Shown here piece by piece: positions 1 through 5,755 of a stretch of 9,442 nt of DNA (position 1 is the first letter of the stretch; each line of letters begins with the position of its first letter). Made by a program: the position numbers and the translations under genes. The DNA comes from Firmicutes bacterium UBA5493. Lineage in GTDB: Bacteria; Bacillota; Limnochordia; Darwinibacteriales; Darwinibacteriaceae. The stretch spans positions 7,298-16,739 of the forward strand of contig DIPH01000026.1 in NCBI GenBank assembly GCA_002424045.1, read 5' to 3'. Under the pieces are notes generated by a model. The model was not told where the DNA came from. It searched no databases and worked only from the letters and a program-made list of their open reading frames with translations.

Positions 1-82
1 GGAAGAAAGAAAACACAGCATAGAAAAATGGTAGGACCGAGCAACAAATGCAGATTTCTCAGCTTTTTTTTTTAAAAGACAT
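1..82 (-). CDS. Possible start of a further operon gene, frame broken at an A10 tract (partial)
   Basis: An ATG at 82-80 lies 9 nt after a ribosome-binding-site-like AGAGGGG (98-92, minus strand), 65 nt beyond the end of the ligase gene. As written, the frame reads M-S-F-K-K-K-S and stops, because ten A residues (70-61 read on the minus strand as a run) push it out of phase. If the run had nine A, the frame would continue M-S-F-K-K-K-A-E-K-S-A-F-V-A-R and stay open to the window edge. It may therefore be the start of another glycan gene whose reading depends on the homopolymer, a sequencing or assembly error, or a chance open frame. The protein is too short to assign. Confidence 0.3.
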
Positions 83-147
83 CAGCTAGAGCCCCTCTTA
101 ATTAGTGGTAATTGTTCAGACTTGGTTTTTACACATCCCCGATTTGG

Positions 148-1605
148 TTAGGCTAATGCCTTTCGGTCCAATTTTCCGTTGTATGTACGAGGCAACGCTT
201 CTAATTGCTCAATTGTTGCTGGTACCTTGTAGTTCTCCAAGTGCATTCTAAGAAAGTCAGTGATTTCTCGGGGACAAAAATCATGTCCCTCCTTTATGAC
301 CACATACAGTTTAGGTACTTGTCCCATGAGAGCATCTTTTGTTTTTGAGCATATACATTCTGAAACACTCTTGTGTTGGTTTGCAATGTTCTCTATTTCT
401 GTTGGTATTACCTTTTTACCGCCAACGTTTATTACGTCACTTTCCCTCCCAACATAATACACATACTCATCTTCGATGTAAGCAAGATCGCTGGTAATAA
501 CTTTTCCATCAACCAACACTCTCGATGTCGCGTCTAAATCTCTCCAGTAACAGTTCATGTTCATTCCGCCTGAAACCGCTAGCAGTCCCACCTGCTCCCT
601 AGATGAATCAATGGCTAGCCCTTCTTTATCTACAATACAGACTGTCGCATTGTGCGACGGTTTACCAATACAAGAGATTTTTCCCGTGTCCTTCTGATAA
701 TCTATGACACAACAGCGGCCTGCTTCAGTGCTCCCGTAAAAATTATACAATCTGCTGTCGGGTAACAACCTACATAATTCACCTTTGAGATCCTCCGATA
801 ATGCAGCTGAGCCACTCTGAACGTAGTCAAGTTGGGCACTATAGTCACCCAACCGGTTTTTTGATAGTTTAAGAATCATTTCTATGGCTGCCGGTACCAA
901 TGCCAACGACGTAACTCCATATTCTTCAATTGCGGTAAAAAAACGCTCTAAAAACACTAAACTATCCATAAGAACGACAGAGCTACCTATATACATGCTC
1001 GCGTAATAACTTCTCAGTCCATACGAGTGGCTAACTGGCACCGGAATCAATTCGACATTATTAGATTTCATCTCAACACCGTATGCAACGTTTTGAGCAA
1101 CAGAGACTATGCTTCTGTGACTTAGAACAATTCCCTTAGAATCGCCAGTTGTTCCTGTCGTGAACAAGATCTCGGCAATGTCATCTTCTACCGGAAAGAC
1201 TAATTCATCTTTAACCACAACCACCTTATCGGCCAACTCAACTATTTCGTTAAGATTCACAAAGTCAGCATCGTATCGAACCGGCCTAGTTCTAATGACA
1301 ATCCTTGCTTCTGTCTCCTTAGCAATCTCCTCTACTCTTTCGTCTTTGGCACTTTGCTCAATCGGGACAAAAATGCCTCCTGCTAACTGAATCCCCATAG
1401 CGGTAGCAACAAATGAGATAGACTGTAAAGCTTGAACGACCACACGATCGCCTTGTTTGAGGCCCTTAGCTTTAAGAAACGACGCGATTGACTGTACAAT
1501 CCTCCAATACTCGCTATAGGAGACTTCGCACGTTTTATCTACAATGCATCGTTTATCAGGTTGTTTGGTTGCGTGAAGAGCCACAATTTCTAGTAGAGAT
1601 TGCAA
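148..1605 (-). CDS. Stand-alone acyl-adenylating ligase (ANL / AMP-binding superfamily, acyl-CoA synthetase-like)
   Basis: Predicted cytoplasmic enzyme that activates a carboxylic acid with ATP to an acyl-adenylate and passes it to CoA or a carrier protein. The core motifs are present (numbering from the TTG start): phosphate loop LFTTGTTGDSKG at about 147-158, YGSTE at 290-294, ribose-binding Asp373 in SDLAY, the hinge region GRESDVINVGGKK at about 386-398, and catalytic Lys478 in the C-terminal PRTYNGKLDR. There is no fused carrier or condensation domain, and 485 residues suits a single ANL enzyme. I chose TTG at 1605-1603 because a perfect AGGAGG (1618-1613) lies 7 nt upstream; a GTG start at 1638 would add 11 residues but has no such site. 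Last complete gene of the sugar operon, 58 nt after the NeuD-like gene. The substrate cannot be read from sequence; an acid destined for sugar N-acylation is an inference. Confidence 0.88.
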   Translation of the reverse strand: MQSLLEIVALHATKQPDKRCIVDKTCEVSYSEYWRIVQSIASFLKAKGLKQGDRVVVQALQSISFVATAMGIQLAGGIFVPIEQSAKDERVEEIAKETEARIVIRTRPVRYDADFVNLNEIVELADKVVVVKDELVFPVEDDIAEILFTTGTTGDSKGIVLSHRSIVSVAQNVAYGVEMKSNNVELIPVPVSHSYGLRSYYASMYIGSSVVLMDSLVFLERFFTAIEEYGVTSLALVPAAIEMILKLSKNRLGDYSAQLDYVQSGSAALSEDLKGELCRLLPDSRLYNFYGSTEAGRCCVIDYQKDTGKISCIGKPSHNATVCIVDKEGLAIDSSREQVGLLAVSGGMNMNCYWRDLDATSRVLVDGKVITSDLAYIEDEYVYYVGRESDVINVGGKKVIPTEIENIANQHKSVSECICSKTKDALMGQVPKLYVVIKEGHDFCPREITDFLRMHLENYKVPATIEQLEALPRTYNGKLDRKALA

Positions 1606-1612
1606 TTTAGAA

Positions 1613-1618
1613 CCTCCT
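1613..1618 (-). promoter_or_regulatory. Strong ribosome binding site that sets a TTG start
   Basis: A full AGGAGG on the minus strand lies 7 nt before TTG at 1605-1603. It falls inside the longer frame that begins with GTG at 1638, so it argues that translation of the ligase starts at the TTG. Confidence 0.75.
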
Positions 1619-1663
1619 ATGTTTCTAGTTATGATCACACGTCATTCGGGATCAACTATCCCC

Positions 1664-2335
1664 TCACGTAATTCGAGCTGCCCTCATTACCAGAGAACTT
1701 TTGGCCGGAAGAACCCTGCTGTCTTGAGAAATAATAACAGAATCCTTTTCACTATTTTTCGAAACATAGGTAGCCGCACCAATCAGAGTCTTATCTCCAA
1801 TTGATATACCATCTTTAATTGTGCTTCTCATTCCAATAAAACAATTGTCCCCTATACTTACGTTACCGCCCGTTCGAACATCTCCAGATATGAAATTATA
1901 GTCTCCAATAGTTGCTTCGTGTCCAATCTTCGAATCAGACATTAGTATATTCCCATCGCCCAGGCAACAAAAAGGGTCTAATCTCACATTTTCTAATAGG
2001 ATATTTCCGATTCCGATTCTGTCGGCTCTGTTAATCACTGTTGAATGGACAAAGCTAGCTATAGCGTACCCTCTGGCTCTACATTCAGTAAATATCCGTT
2101 TGCGCAATTCATTCATGTCACTATATCCAGCCGTGACAAGAACTTCAAATTCATCTGAGTGAAAATACGATGACAGTTTCTCAAAAGAGAAGACTGGTAG
2201 ACCATAGAACTCATTTTCCTTAATATGCGTCTCATTCGCGGCGAACCCGACCACCGTACGCCCTGAATCATGCTCAACATACCATCTCATTAACTTTGAG
2301 AACTCACTAGTCCCAAAAATAATAACACGACTCAT
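1664..2335 (-). CDS. NeuD/PglD-family sugar O/N-acyltransferase (left-handed beta-helix)
   Basis: Acyl-CoA-dependent acyltransferase for a nucleotide-linked amino sugar or sialic-acid-like sugar; family members act in the cytoplasm as trimers. The N-terminal 90 residues form the Rossmann-like substrate domain (MSRVIIFGTSEF), although the usual glycine-rich GxGG loop is replaced by GTSEF. From about residue 105 to 195 there are hexapeptide repeats of the parallel beta-helix (IGIGNI, IGHEAT, IGDYNF, IGDNCF, IGDKTL, IGAATY). His139 in KIGHEATIG sits where PglD has its catalytic histidine. Length of 223 residues is normal. I start it at the ATG at 2335, with GAGGTG just upstream, rather than the in-frame ATG at 2347. 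It begins 30 nt after the GNAT gene. O- or N-specificity and the donor acyl group are not visible. Confidence 0.85.
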   Translation of the reverse strand: MSRVIIFGTSEFSKLMRWYVEHDSGRTVVGFAANETHIKENEFYGLPVFSFEKLSSYFHSDEFEVLVTAGYSDMNELRKRIFTECRARGYAIASFVHSTVINRADRIGIGNILLENVRLDPFCCLGDGNILMSDSKIGHEATIGDYNFISGDVRTGGNVSIGDNCFIGMRSTIKDGISIGDKTLIGAATYVSKNSEKDSVIISQDSRVLPAKSSLVMRAARIT

Positions 2336-2365
2336 AAAGCACCTCATTTTTCGATAAGTTTCCTG

Positions 2366-2893
2366 TCAATTTTCTCTGTACGAAGGACTAATCTTAGCCA
2401 TGTATACGACATCAGAGTACCTCCCACTAGAAAAATGATGCTCTTTAAGGACCCCTTCGACCGAAAATCCTAATTTCTTGTATTTGTCTATTGCAGAAGT
2501 ATTAAATGAAAACACTGTCATATAGACCTTGTGGAGCCTTAACCTATCAAAACAGAAATTTGTTAGCGTGTTGATCGCATCGGTACCGTAGCCTTTACCC
2601 CGTGCACTCTCTTCTCCTATAGAAATGAAAAGCTCCACATTTCCGTTGATGAAATCCGTGTTCTTCGTCCCAATTGTGCCTACATCTTCTTGAGTGTCTA
2701 TTGTCGTGATCATAAATAACTTATCATACTTGTCTACCGCTCTGTTCCGAATCCAATCTTTATGCTCGAATTCCGAAATCGGGAAGATAGTGCCCGTCAA
2801 TGATTTCATTTCAGGAGTATTAACCCATTTCAGTATCTTCTCAACGGAATTGTTAGAAAGAGCTCTCAGCTCTACCTTTTTCCCACGTATCAC
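2366..2893 (-). CDS. GNAT-family N-acetyltransferase (RimJ/RimL or PseH-like)
   Basis: Transfers an acetyl group from acetyl-CoA to an amine. The 175-residue protein has the full GNAT fold by motif: start MIRGKKVELRAL, the beta4/pyrophosphate-binding loop ARGKGYGTDAI at about 97-107 (R/Q-x-x-G-x-G/A), and the C-terminal NTSAIDKYKKLGFSVEG block at 131-147. It starts with GTG (2893-2891), which overlaps the TGA of the aminotransferase as GTGA, so the two are probably translationally coupled. A DegT aminotransferase followed directly by a GNAT enzyme is the arrangement of PseC/PseH in pseudaminic acid synthesis, which suggests that the new amine on the sugar is the target. It could instead be a protein acetyltransferase, but the context makes that less likely. 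Confidence 0.82.
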   Translation of the reverse strand: MIRGKKVELRALSNNSVEKILKWVNTPEMKSLTGTIFPISEFEHKDWIRNRAVDKYDKLFMITTIDTQEDVGTIGTKNTDFINGNVELFISIGEESARGKGYGTDAINTLTNFCFDRLRLHKVYMTVFSFNTSAIDKYKKLGFSVEGVLKEHHFSSGRYSDVVYMAKISPSYREN

Positions 2894-4095
2894 TGTAATC
2901 CACTCACTTCATTTAATCGGCTGGCAACACACTCCACCTCTTCATCACTTAACTTAGTATGCAAGGGCAGAGTAATCTCATTCTCATACTGCGTAAAAGC
3001 ATTCGGATAATCCTTAATATCGAACCCAAGATTCTTGTAGGCCGAGAACATCGGCAACGGCTTATAATGCACATTTGTGGCAATACCAGCATCTGCCGTT
3101 TTTATGATGATTTCATTTCGCTCTTTTTCACTAATTCCAGGTATTCTCGCCAAGTATAAATGGCCTGTAGAGGAAAAGTCCTCGCCGTAGTGTTGAATAG
3201 TTTCAACTCCAAATGGTCTTAGAAGGGAATCATATAGCTCCACGACTTCTCTCCGCCGTCTTAAAAGTTCTTCGTAACGATCTAATTGAACAAGACCGAT
3301 AGAAGCCAAAATATCTGTCATATTACACTTATAAGCAGGATAGACGATATCATATTCCCATGAGCCTTTTTGGTTTTTCGCTAATGCGTCTTTAGACTGT
3401 CCATGGAGAGAGTAAAGCATGAATTCTCTATATAACTCGTCATGATCCAATCCTTCTCTATCTCTCCAAGTTACGGAACCACCTTCAGCCGTAGTAAGGT
3501 TTTTCACCGCATGGAAGGAATAGCAGGTGAAATCGGCTATCTGACCACACTTCAGACCTTTTTGTGTGGCACCAAAGGCGTGAGCAGCATCTGCCATCAC
3601 GATGACGCGATTAAACAGTCCTTGAATCTCATTACTAGACCTAAACAAATGCTTCTTACTCTCAATGGCTGAATATATCGCATCATAATCACACATTTTT
3701 CCAGCAAGATCTACTGGAATAATAACCTTGGTCTTATCAGTAATGGCCTCAGCTAACTTCTCATAATCCATCTCGTACGAACCGGGGGCAGTATCCACTA
3801 ACACAATTTTAGCACCTACGTGATGAATCACAGAAGCCGAGGCAGTATATGTATAAGCGGAAGTGATCACTTCATCTCCAGGACCAACTCCTAAAATACG
3901 AAGGGTGAGTTCCATAGCCGCTGTAGCTGAATTCAGGCATACAGCTCTTGCAGTTCCGACGTATTCAGCGATTTTTTGTTCGAACAGCTTAGTCTTGGGG
4001 CCAGTAGTAATCCACCCGGACCTTAGAGCTTCTGCAACCGCCTTAATTTCCATTTCCGTTATATCAGGTGGAGAAAACGGAATGTCCCTCATCAT
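2890..4095 (-). CDS. DegT/DnrJ/EryC1/StrS-family PLP sugar aminotransferase
   Basis: Converts a nucleotide-linked keto-sugar to an amino-sugar with pyridoxal phosphate and usually glutamate. Family landmarks: N-terminal FSPPDITEMEI and the TTGP motif at 30-33, SATAAMEL at 56-63, Asp169 of ADAAHAFGA (contacts the PLP ring nitrogen), the PLP-binding Lys198 in YSFHAVKNLTTAEGG, and the KCNMTDILASIGLVQLD helix at 256-272. At 401 residues it is a little longer than the usual 370-390; the extra length lies at about 145-162, before the Asp motif. It is the first intact gene of the operon; the ATG at 4095 follows AGGGGG by about 10 nt. The position on the sugar that is aminated cannot be read. The N-terminal stub of a different paralogue lies just upstream. 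Confidence 0.93.
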   Translation of the reverse strand: MMRDIPFSPPDITEMEIKAVAEALRSGWITTGPKTKLFEQKIAEYVGTARAVCLNSATAAMELTLRILGVGPGDEVITSAYTYTASASVIHHVGAKIVLVDTAPGSYEMDYEKLAEAITDKTKVIIPVDLAGKMCDYDAIYSAIESKKHLFRSSNEIQGLFNRVIVMADAAHAFGATQKGLKCGQIADFTCYSFHAVKNLTTAEGGSVTWRDREGLDHDELYREFMLYSLHGQSKDALAKNQKGSWEYDIVYPAYKCNMTDILASIGLVQLDRYEELLRRRREVVELYDSLLRPFGVETIQHYGEDFSSTGHLYLARIPGISEKERNEIIIKTADAGIATNVHYKPLPMFSAYKNLGFDIKDYPNAFTQYENEITLPLHTKLSDEEVECVASRLNEVSGLQ

Positions 4096-4142
4096 ATTAG
4101 CGCTACCCCCTAAACAACCCTTAATCTTTTAACTCTAGCACA

Positions 4143-4238
4143 TCAGGAAACAGGAATTTCTGTTGCTATGCATGATAAATCACCGCTTTCCCTAGGAGGG
4201 AGCGGCTTTAACTCTTCCCTTAGTGCAGTTAATCCCAT
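4143..4238 (-). pseudogene. Short readable fragment, 31 codons, possibly shifted continuation of gene debris
   Basis: An ATG-to-TGA frame begins MGLTALREELKPLPPRES and reads like protein. It starts inside the aminotransferase stub, one frame over, at the point where that stub stops resembling its family. It may be a shifted continuation of the stub or a piece of another gene joined by deletion. No family is recognised. Confidence 0.3.
4149..4164. repeat. Imperfect 16-bp inverted repeat upstream of the sugar operon
   Basis: AACAGGAATTTCTGTT has 5-bp arms (AACAG/CTGTT) around an AATT core with one mismatched pair. It lies about 55 bp upstream of the aminotransferase start and could be an operator. 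It also overlaps the debris reading at 4143-4238, so chance is possible. I see no convincing -35/-10 pair next to it. Confidence 0.25.
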
Positions 4239-4359
4239 CCGCGTTGGCTCCCAGTGGAGCAATCCAATTCGTTGCAAAAGCCTCTTGTATGTATTCTTGC
4301 TCATACCCCTCGGCACTCATATGGGGTGAAGCAAGATAAATTCGCTCTTTTCGACTCAT
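4192..4359 (-). pseudogene. N-terminal stub of a second DegT-family aminotransferase (PglE/EpsN-like)
   Basis: A 55-codon frame starts MSRKERIYLASPHMSAEGYE and continues EYIQEAFATNWIAPLGAN. This is the characteristic N-terminus of the DegT aminotransferases found in pgl/eps glycosylation clusters (RIYLSxPHM...E..YI.EAF.TNWIAPLG.N). The resemblance ends at about residue 42 (near 4233), after which the frame runs 13 unrelated residues to a stop. Everything that carries the active site, including the PLP lysine, is missing. It is not a piece of the intact aminotransferase downstream, whose N-terminus differs (IPFSPPDITEMEI). Its start overlaps the stop of the upstream fragment as ATGA, so a real operon junction is preserved. 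Confidence 0.75.
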
Positions 4360-4460
4360 CCTGACAGCATCTCCCTGACACTCGACATTTCCCTCTTAAT
4401 TTCCATAAAATCAGGTAAAATCCTGCTAGAAAAGTAACTTTCCAAATCATGGGTTGGCAG
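4356..4460 (-). pseudogene. C-terminal tail of the gene that once preceded the aminotransferase stub
   Basis: A 34-codon open stretch reads LPTHDLESYFSSRILPDFME and ends REMSSVREMLSG before a TGA. It has no start codon context and is preceded in frame by TAA at 4463-4461. Its TGA overlaps the ATG of the DegT stub (ATGA). A lysine/glutamate-rich helix and tight coupling argue that it is a genuine gene end. I cannot name the family; a nucleotide-sugar enzyme or sugar transferase is a guess from its position beside a PglE/EpsN-like gene. Confidence 0.45.
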
Positions 4461-4472
4461 TTAAATTATTAT

Positions 4473-4484
4473 GCAACCGGTTGC
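4473..4484. promoter_or_regulatory. 12-bp perfect palindrome, LacI-family operator-like
   Basis: GCAACCGGTTGC is a perfect palindrome with the GCAA...TTGC arms and central CG-type step typical of LacI/GalR-family operators. On the minus strand it lies in a 17-bp spacer between a weak -35 (TTAAGG, 4496-4491) and a good -10 (CATAAT, 4473-4468), reading into the gene debris. It may be a surviving operator of the lost operon. No regulator gene is in the window. Confidence 0.4.
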
Positions 4485-4518
4485 GTTAAACCTTAAATGA
4501 TAATTGCTCCGCGCAGAC

Positions 4519-4792
4519 CTATTCTAAGCTACCACAAGCCCCCAGGTCCTTCCTGACATCGTCTTGTTGCCAATGCGTTTTGAGTATATCGGCATGCGAA
4601 ATGATCCAGTTGAGCAGCTCCCACCAATGTTTGGATAACCTGTTCAAGAACTTCTACATCTAGAGCTCCGAACCCTTCATTGATAAAAAGAGGTGATTTC
4701 TACCCCCCCGGCTGAGCTCTTCACCACAGCGGAAAGCATAGAGCTAAAGAAAGGCCAGCTCCATCTGAGATGGTTTTGGGCGGGCGAGTCCC
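4519..4792 (-). pseudogene. sbcC: Decayed C-terminal remnant of SbcC (exonuclease subunit, SMC-like ATPase)
   Basis: Four frame segments in the right order reconstruct the end of SbcC. 4792-4733 reads GTRPPKTISDGAGLSLAL, matching RPVKTLSGGE...SLALAL with the ABC signature damaged. 4736-4689 reads LSAVVKSSAGGVEITS. 4693-4622 reads LFINEGFGALDVEVLEQ, the Walker B and D-loop region, where the usual LFIDEGFG Asp is Asn. 4623-4519 reads NWIISHADILK and ends at a stop, matching the ISHVEELK region near the SbcC C-terminus. At least three frameshifts separate them, and a TAG lies just upstream of the first segment. SbcC with SbcD processes DNA hairpins and double-strand ends. This copy cannot be functional, and no sbcD or 5' part of sbcC is in the window. 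Confidence 0.72.
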
Positions 4793-4835
4793 CCCCTAGA
4801 GGTCATCAGCGCCTTTTTGCATCAACTCTACCCAT

Positions 4836-4850
4836 AATTGTTTGACAATT
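4836..4850. promoter_or_regulatory. Inverted repeat over the -35 box of the orphan gene
   Basis: AATTGT-TTG-ACAATT is a perfect 6-bp inverted repeat with a 3-nt centre that includes most of the -35 hexamer (4842-4847). A further palindrome, GCAATTGC, lies at 4852-4859 in the spacer. A protein bound here would block RNA polymerase, so this is a candidate operator. Confidence 0.45.
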
Positions 4851-4870
4851 CGCAATTGCCTTGTTATAAT
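4842..4870 (+). promoter_or_regulatory. Perfect consensus sigma-A promoter
   Basis: TTGACA (4842-4847) and TATAAT (4865-4870) match the consensus at all 12 positions and are separated by the optimal 17 bp. Transcription should start near 4877, giving a leader of about 20 nt that contains little more than the ribosome binding site AAGGAGG (4884-4890), 6 nt from the ATG. Confidence 0.9.
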
Positions 4871-4896
4871 CTAGCCAAAAAACAAGGAGGAGTTCC

Positions 4897-5622
4897 ATGG
4901 CAAACAAACTTGTACTGACCCAAGCTGCAGAAGTGTCCGACCCCTACAAGGAACTAACGCAACTAGCGAAAGAGGCTGACATCTTGATCATCCTCGATCT
5001 CTTAAAAACCCTGCATCATACGGACGGAGATGCAGAAAAGAGAGATCGGCTCAGCCAAGCAATCCGGTATATCTATCAGTCTGTTCCCCAGCACAGGCAC
5101 ATCGACTTTCTAGGTATAGGCGCTTTGCTCTATTCCAAACGAACCGATCAGGGCCTACTCCAGAAACTATACGCTGTCACAGCATCACTACCCCTCACCT
5201 ACGCCAAAAACCCACAGCACCGACATTACTCTGCGCTAGGAGCACACCATCTCCTCACCCTAACCACCGAGCTCGTCCAAAACACCCGGGAAACTAGACC
5301 AGGGCAAACCTCGGCAGCACTGCAATACCTCGACATCTGTGCAGAGCTACTTGTGATTTGTCTTAGCAAACAGCAAATCAAACCCGCATCCGATCTCATC
5401 AGCAAGTCACTGGAGTTCCCACTCCTTACGAGCCTCTTCTTCTCTACTACACAACTCAAAGACATCCTACCCAAATACGAGGCAATCCAGAAGGGAGACG
5501 GCATCTCCATACCAGAGTTTCCGCTTTTCAAAATAGGCGAGTGGCAATGGCTGTTCTCCAAGGACCTCCTTACCGATACACTACTGCGGACCTATGTGTA
5601 TCTATCAGAAAGGCACGTTTAG
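4897..5622 (+). CDS. Orphan protein of unknown family with two PQHRH...LG repeats
   Basis: I do not recognise this 241-residue protein. It looks soluble and mostly helical: no signal peptide, no clear membrane segment, many leucines spaced as in amphipathic helices, and no visible cysteine metal site, P-loop or helix-turn-helix. The clearest internal feature is a repeated motif, PQHRHIDFLG at 64-73 and PQHRHYSALG at 106-115, each followed by a hydrophobic helix (LLYSKR and LLTLTT). The 42-residue spacing suggests an alpha-helical repeat fold. The C-terminal part (200-220) is rich in aromatic residues (PEFPLFKIGEWQWLF). The ATG follows AAGGAGG by 6 nt and a perfect promoter, so expression should be strong unless repressed through the inverted repeat on the -35 box. 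It stands alone between two patches of decayed genes and is followed by a hairpin. Function unknown. Confidence 0.85.
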   Translation: MANKLVLTQAAEVSDPYKELTQLAKEADILIILDLLKTLHHTDGDAEKRDRLSQAIRYIYQSVPQHRHIDFLGIGALLYSKRTDQGLLQKLYAVTASLPLTYAKNPQHRHYSALGAHHLLTLTTELVQNTRETRPGQTSAALQYLDICAELLVICLSKQQIKPASDLISKSLEFPLLTSLFFSTTQLKDILPKYEAIQKGDGISIPEFPLFKIGEWQWLFSKDLLTDTLLRTYVYLSERHV

Positions 5623-5648
5623 ACAAAGTTCGCACCTCATACACCCCT

Positions 5649-5670
5649 AGCCCTACCATTAGGTGGGGCT
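5649..5670 (+). terminator. Strong hairpin after the orphan gene
   Basis: AGCCCTACC-ATTA-GGTGGGGCT forms a 9-bp stem with one G-U pair and a 4-nt loop, 27 nt after the stop codon. No U-run follows on either strand, so it is not a textbook intrinsic terminator; it could still protect the transcript end or mark termination for the facing pseudogene. Confidence 0.45.
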
Positions 5671-5755
5671 ACTGCTAGACCTTAGCCAAATAAGACGCGA
5701 TCCCAAAAGCTGCGAGAGAAGGGTTCAATACGCCTTCCGCAAAGAAGGTAATTGC

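Noticed and set aside
61..98. Intrinsic terminator for the sugar operon at the A10/T10 tract
   Set aside because: Read on the minus strand, the run is A, not T, and the only stem nearby is 4 bp (AGAG/CTCT).
4096..4200. Sigma-A promoter directly before the intact aminotransferase
   Set aside because: No pair of hexamers with acceptable match and spacing could be found; the operon may be read from further upstream.
5226..5561. 111-codon frame on the minus strand inside the orphan gene
   Set aside because: It lies antisense within a gene that has a perfect promoter and ribosome binding site; the frame has neither and reads like a shadow.
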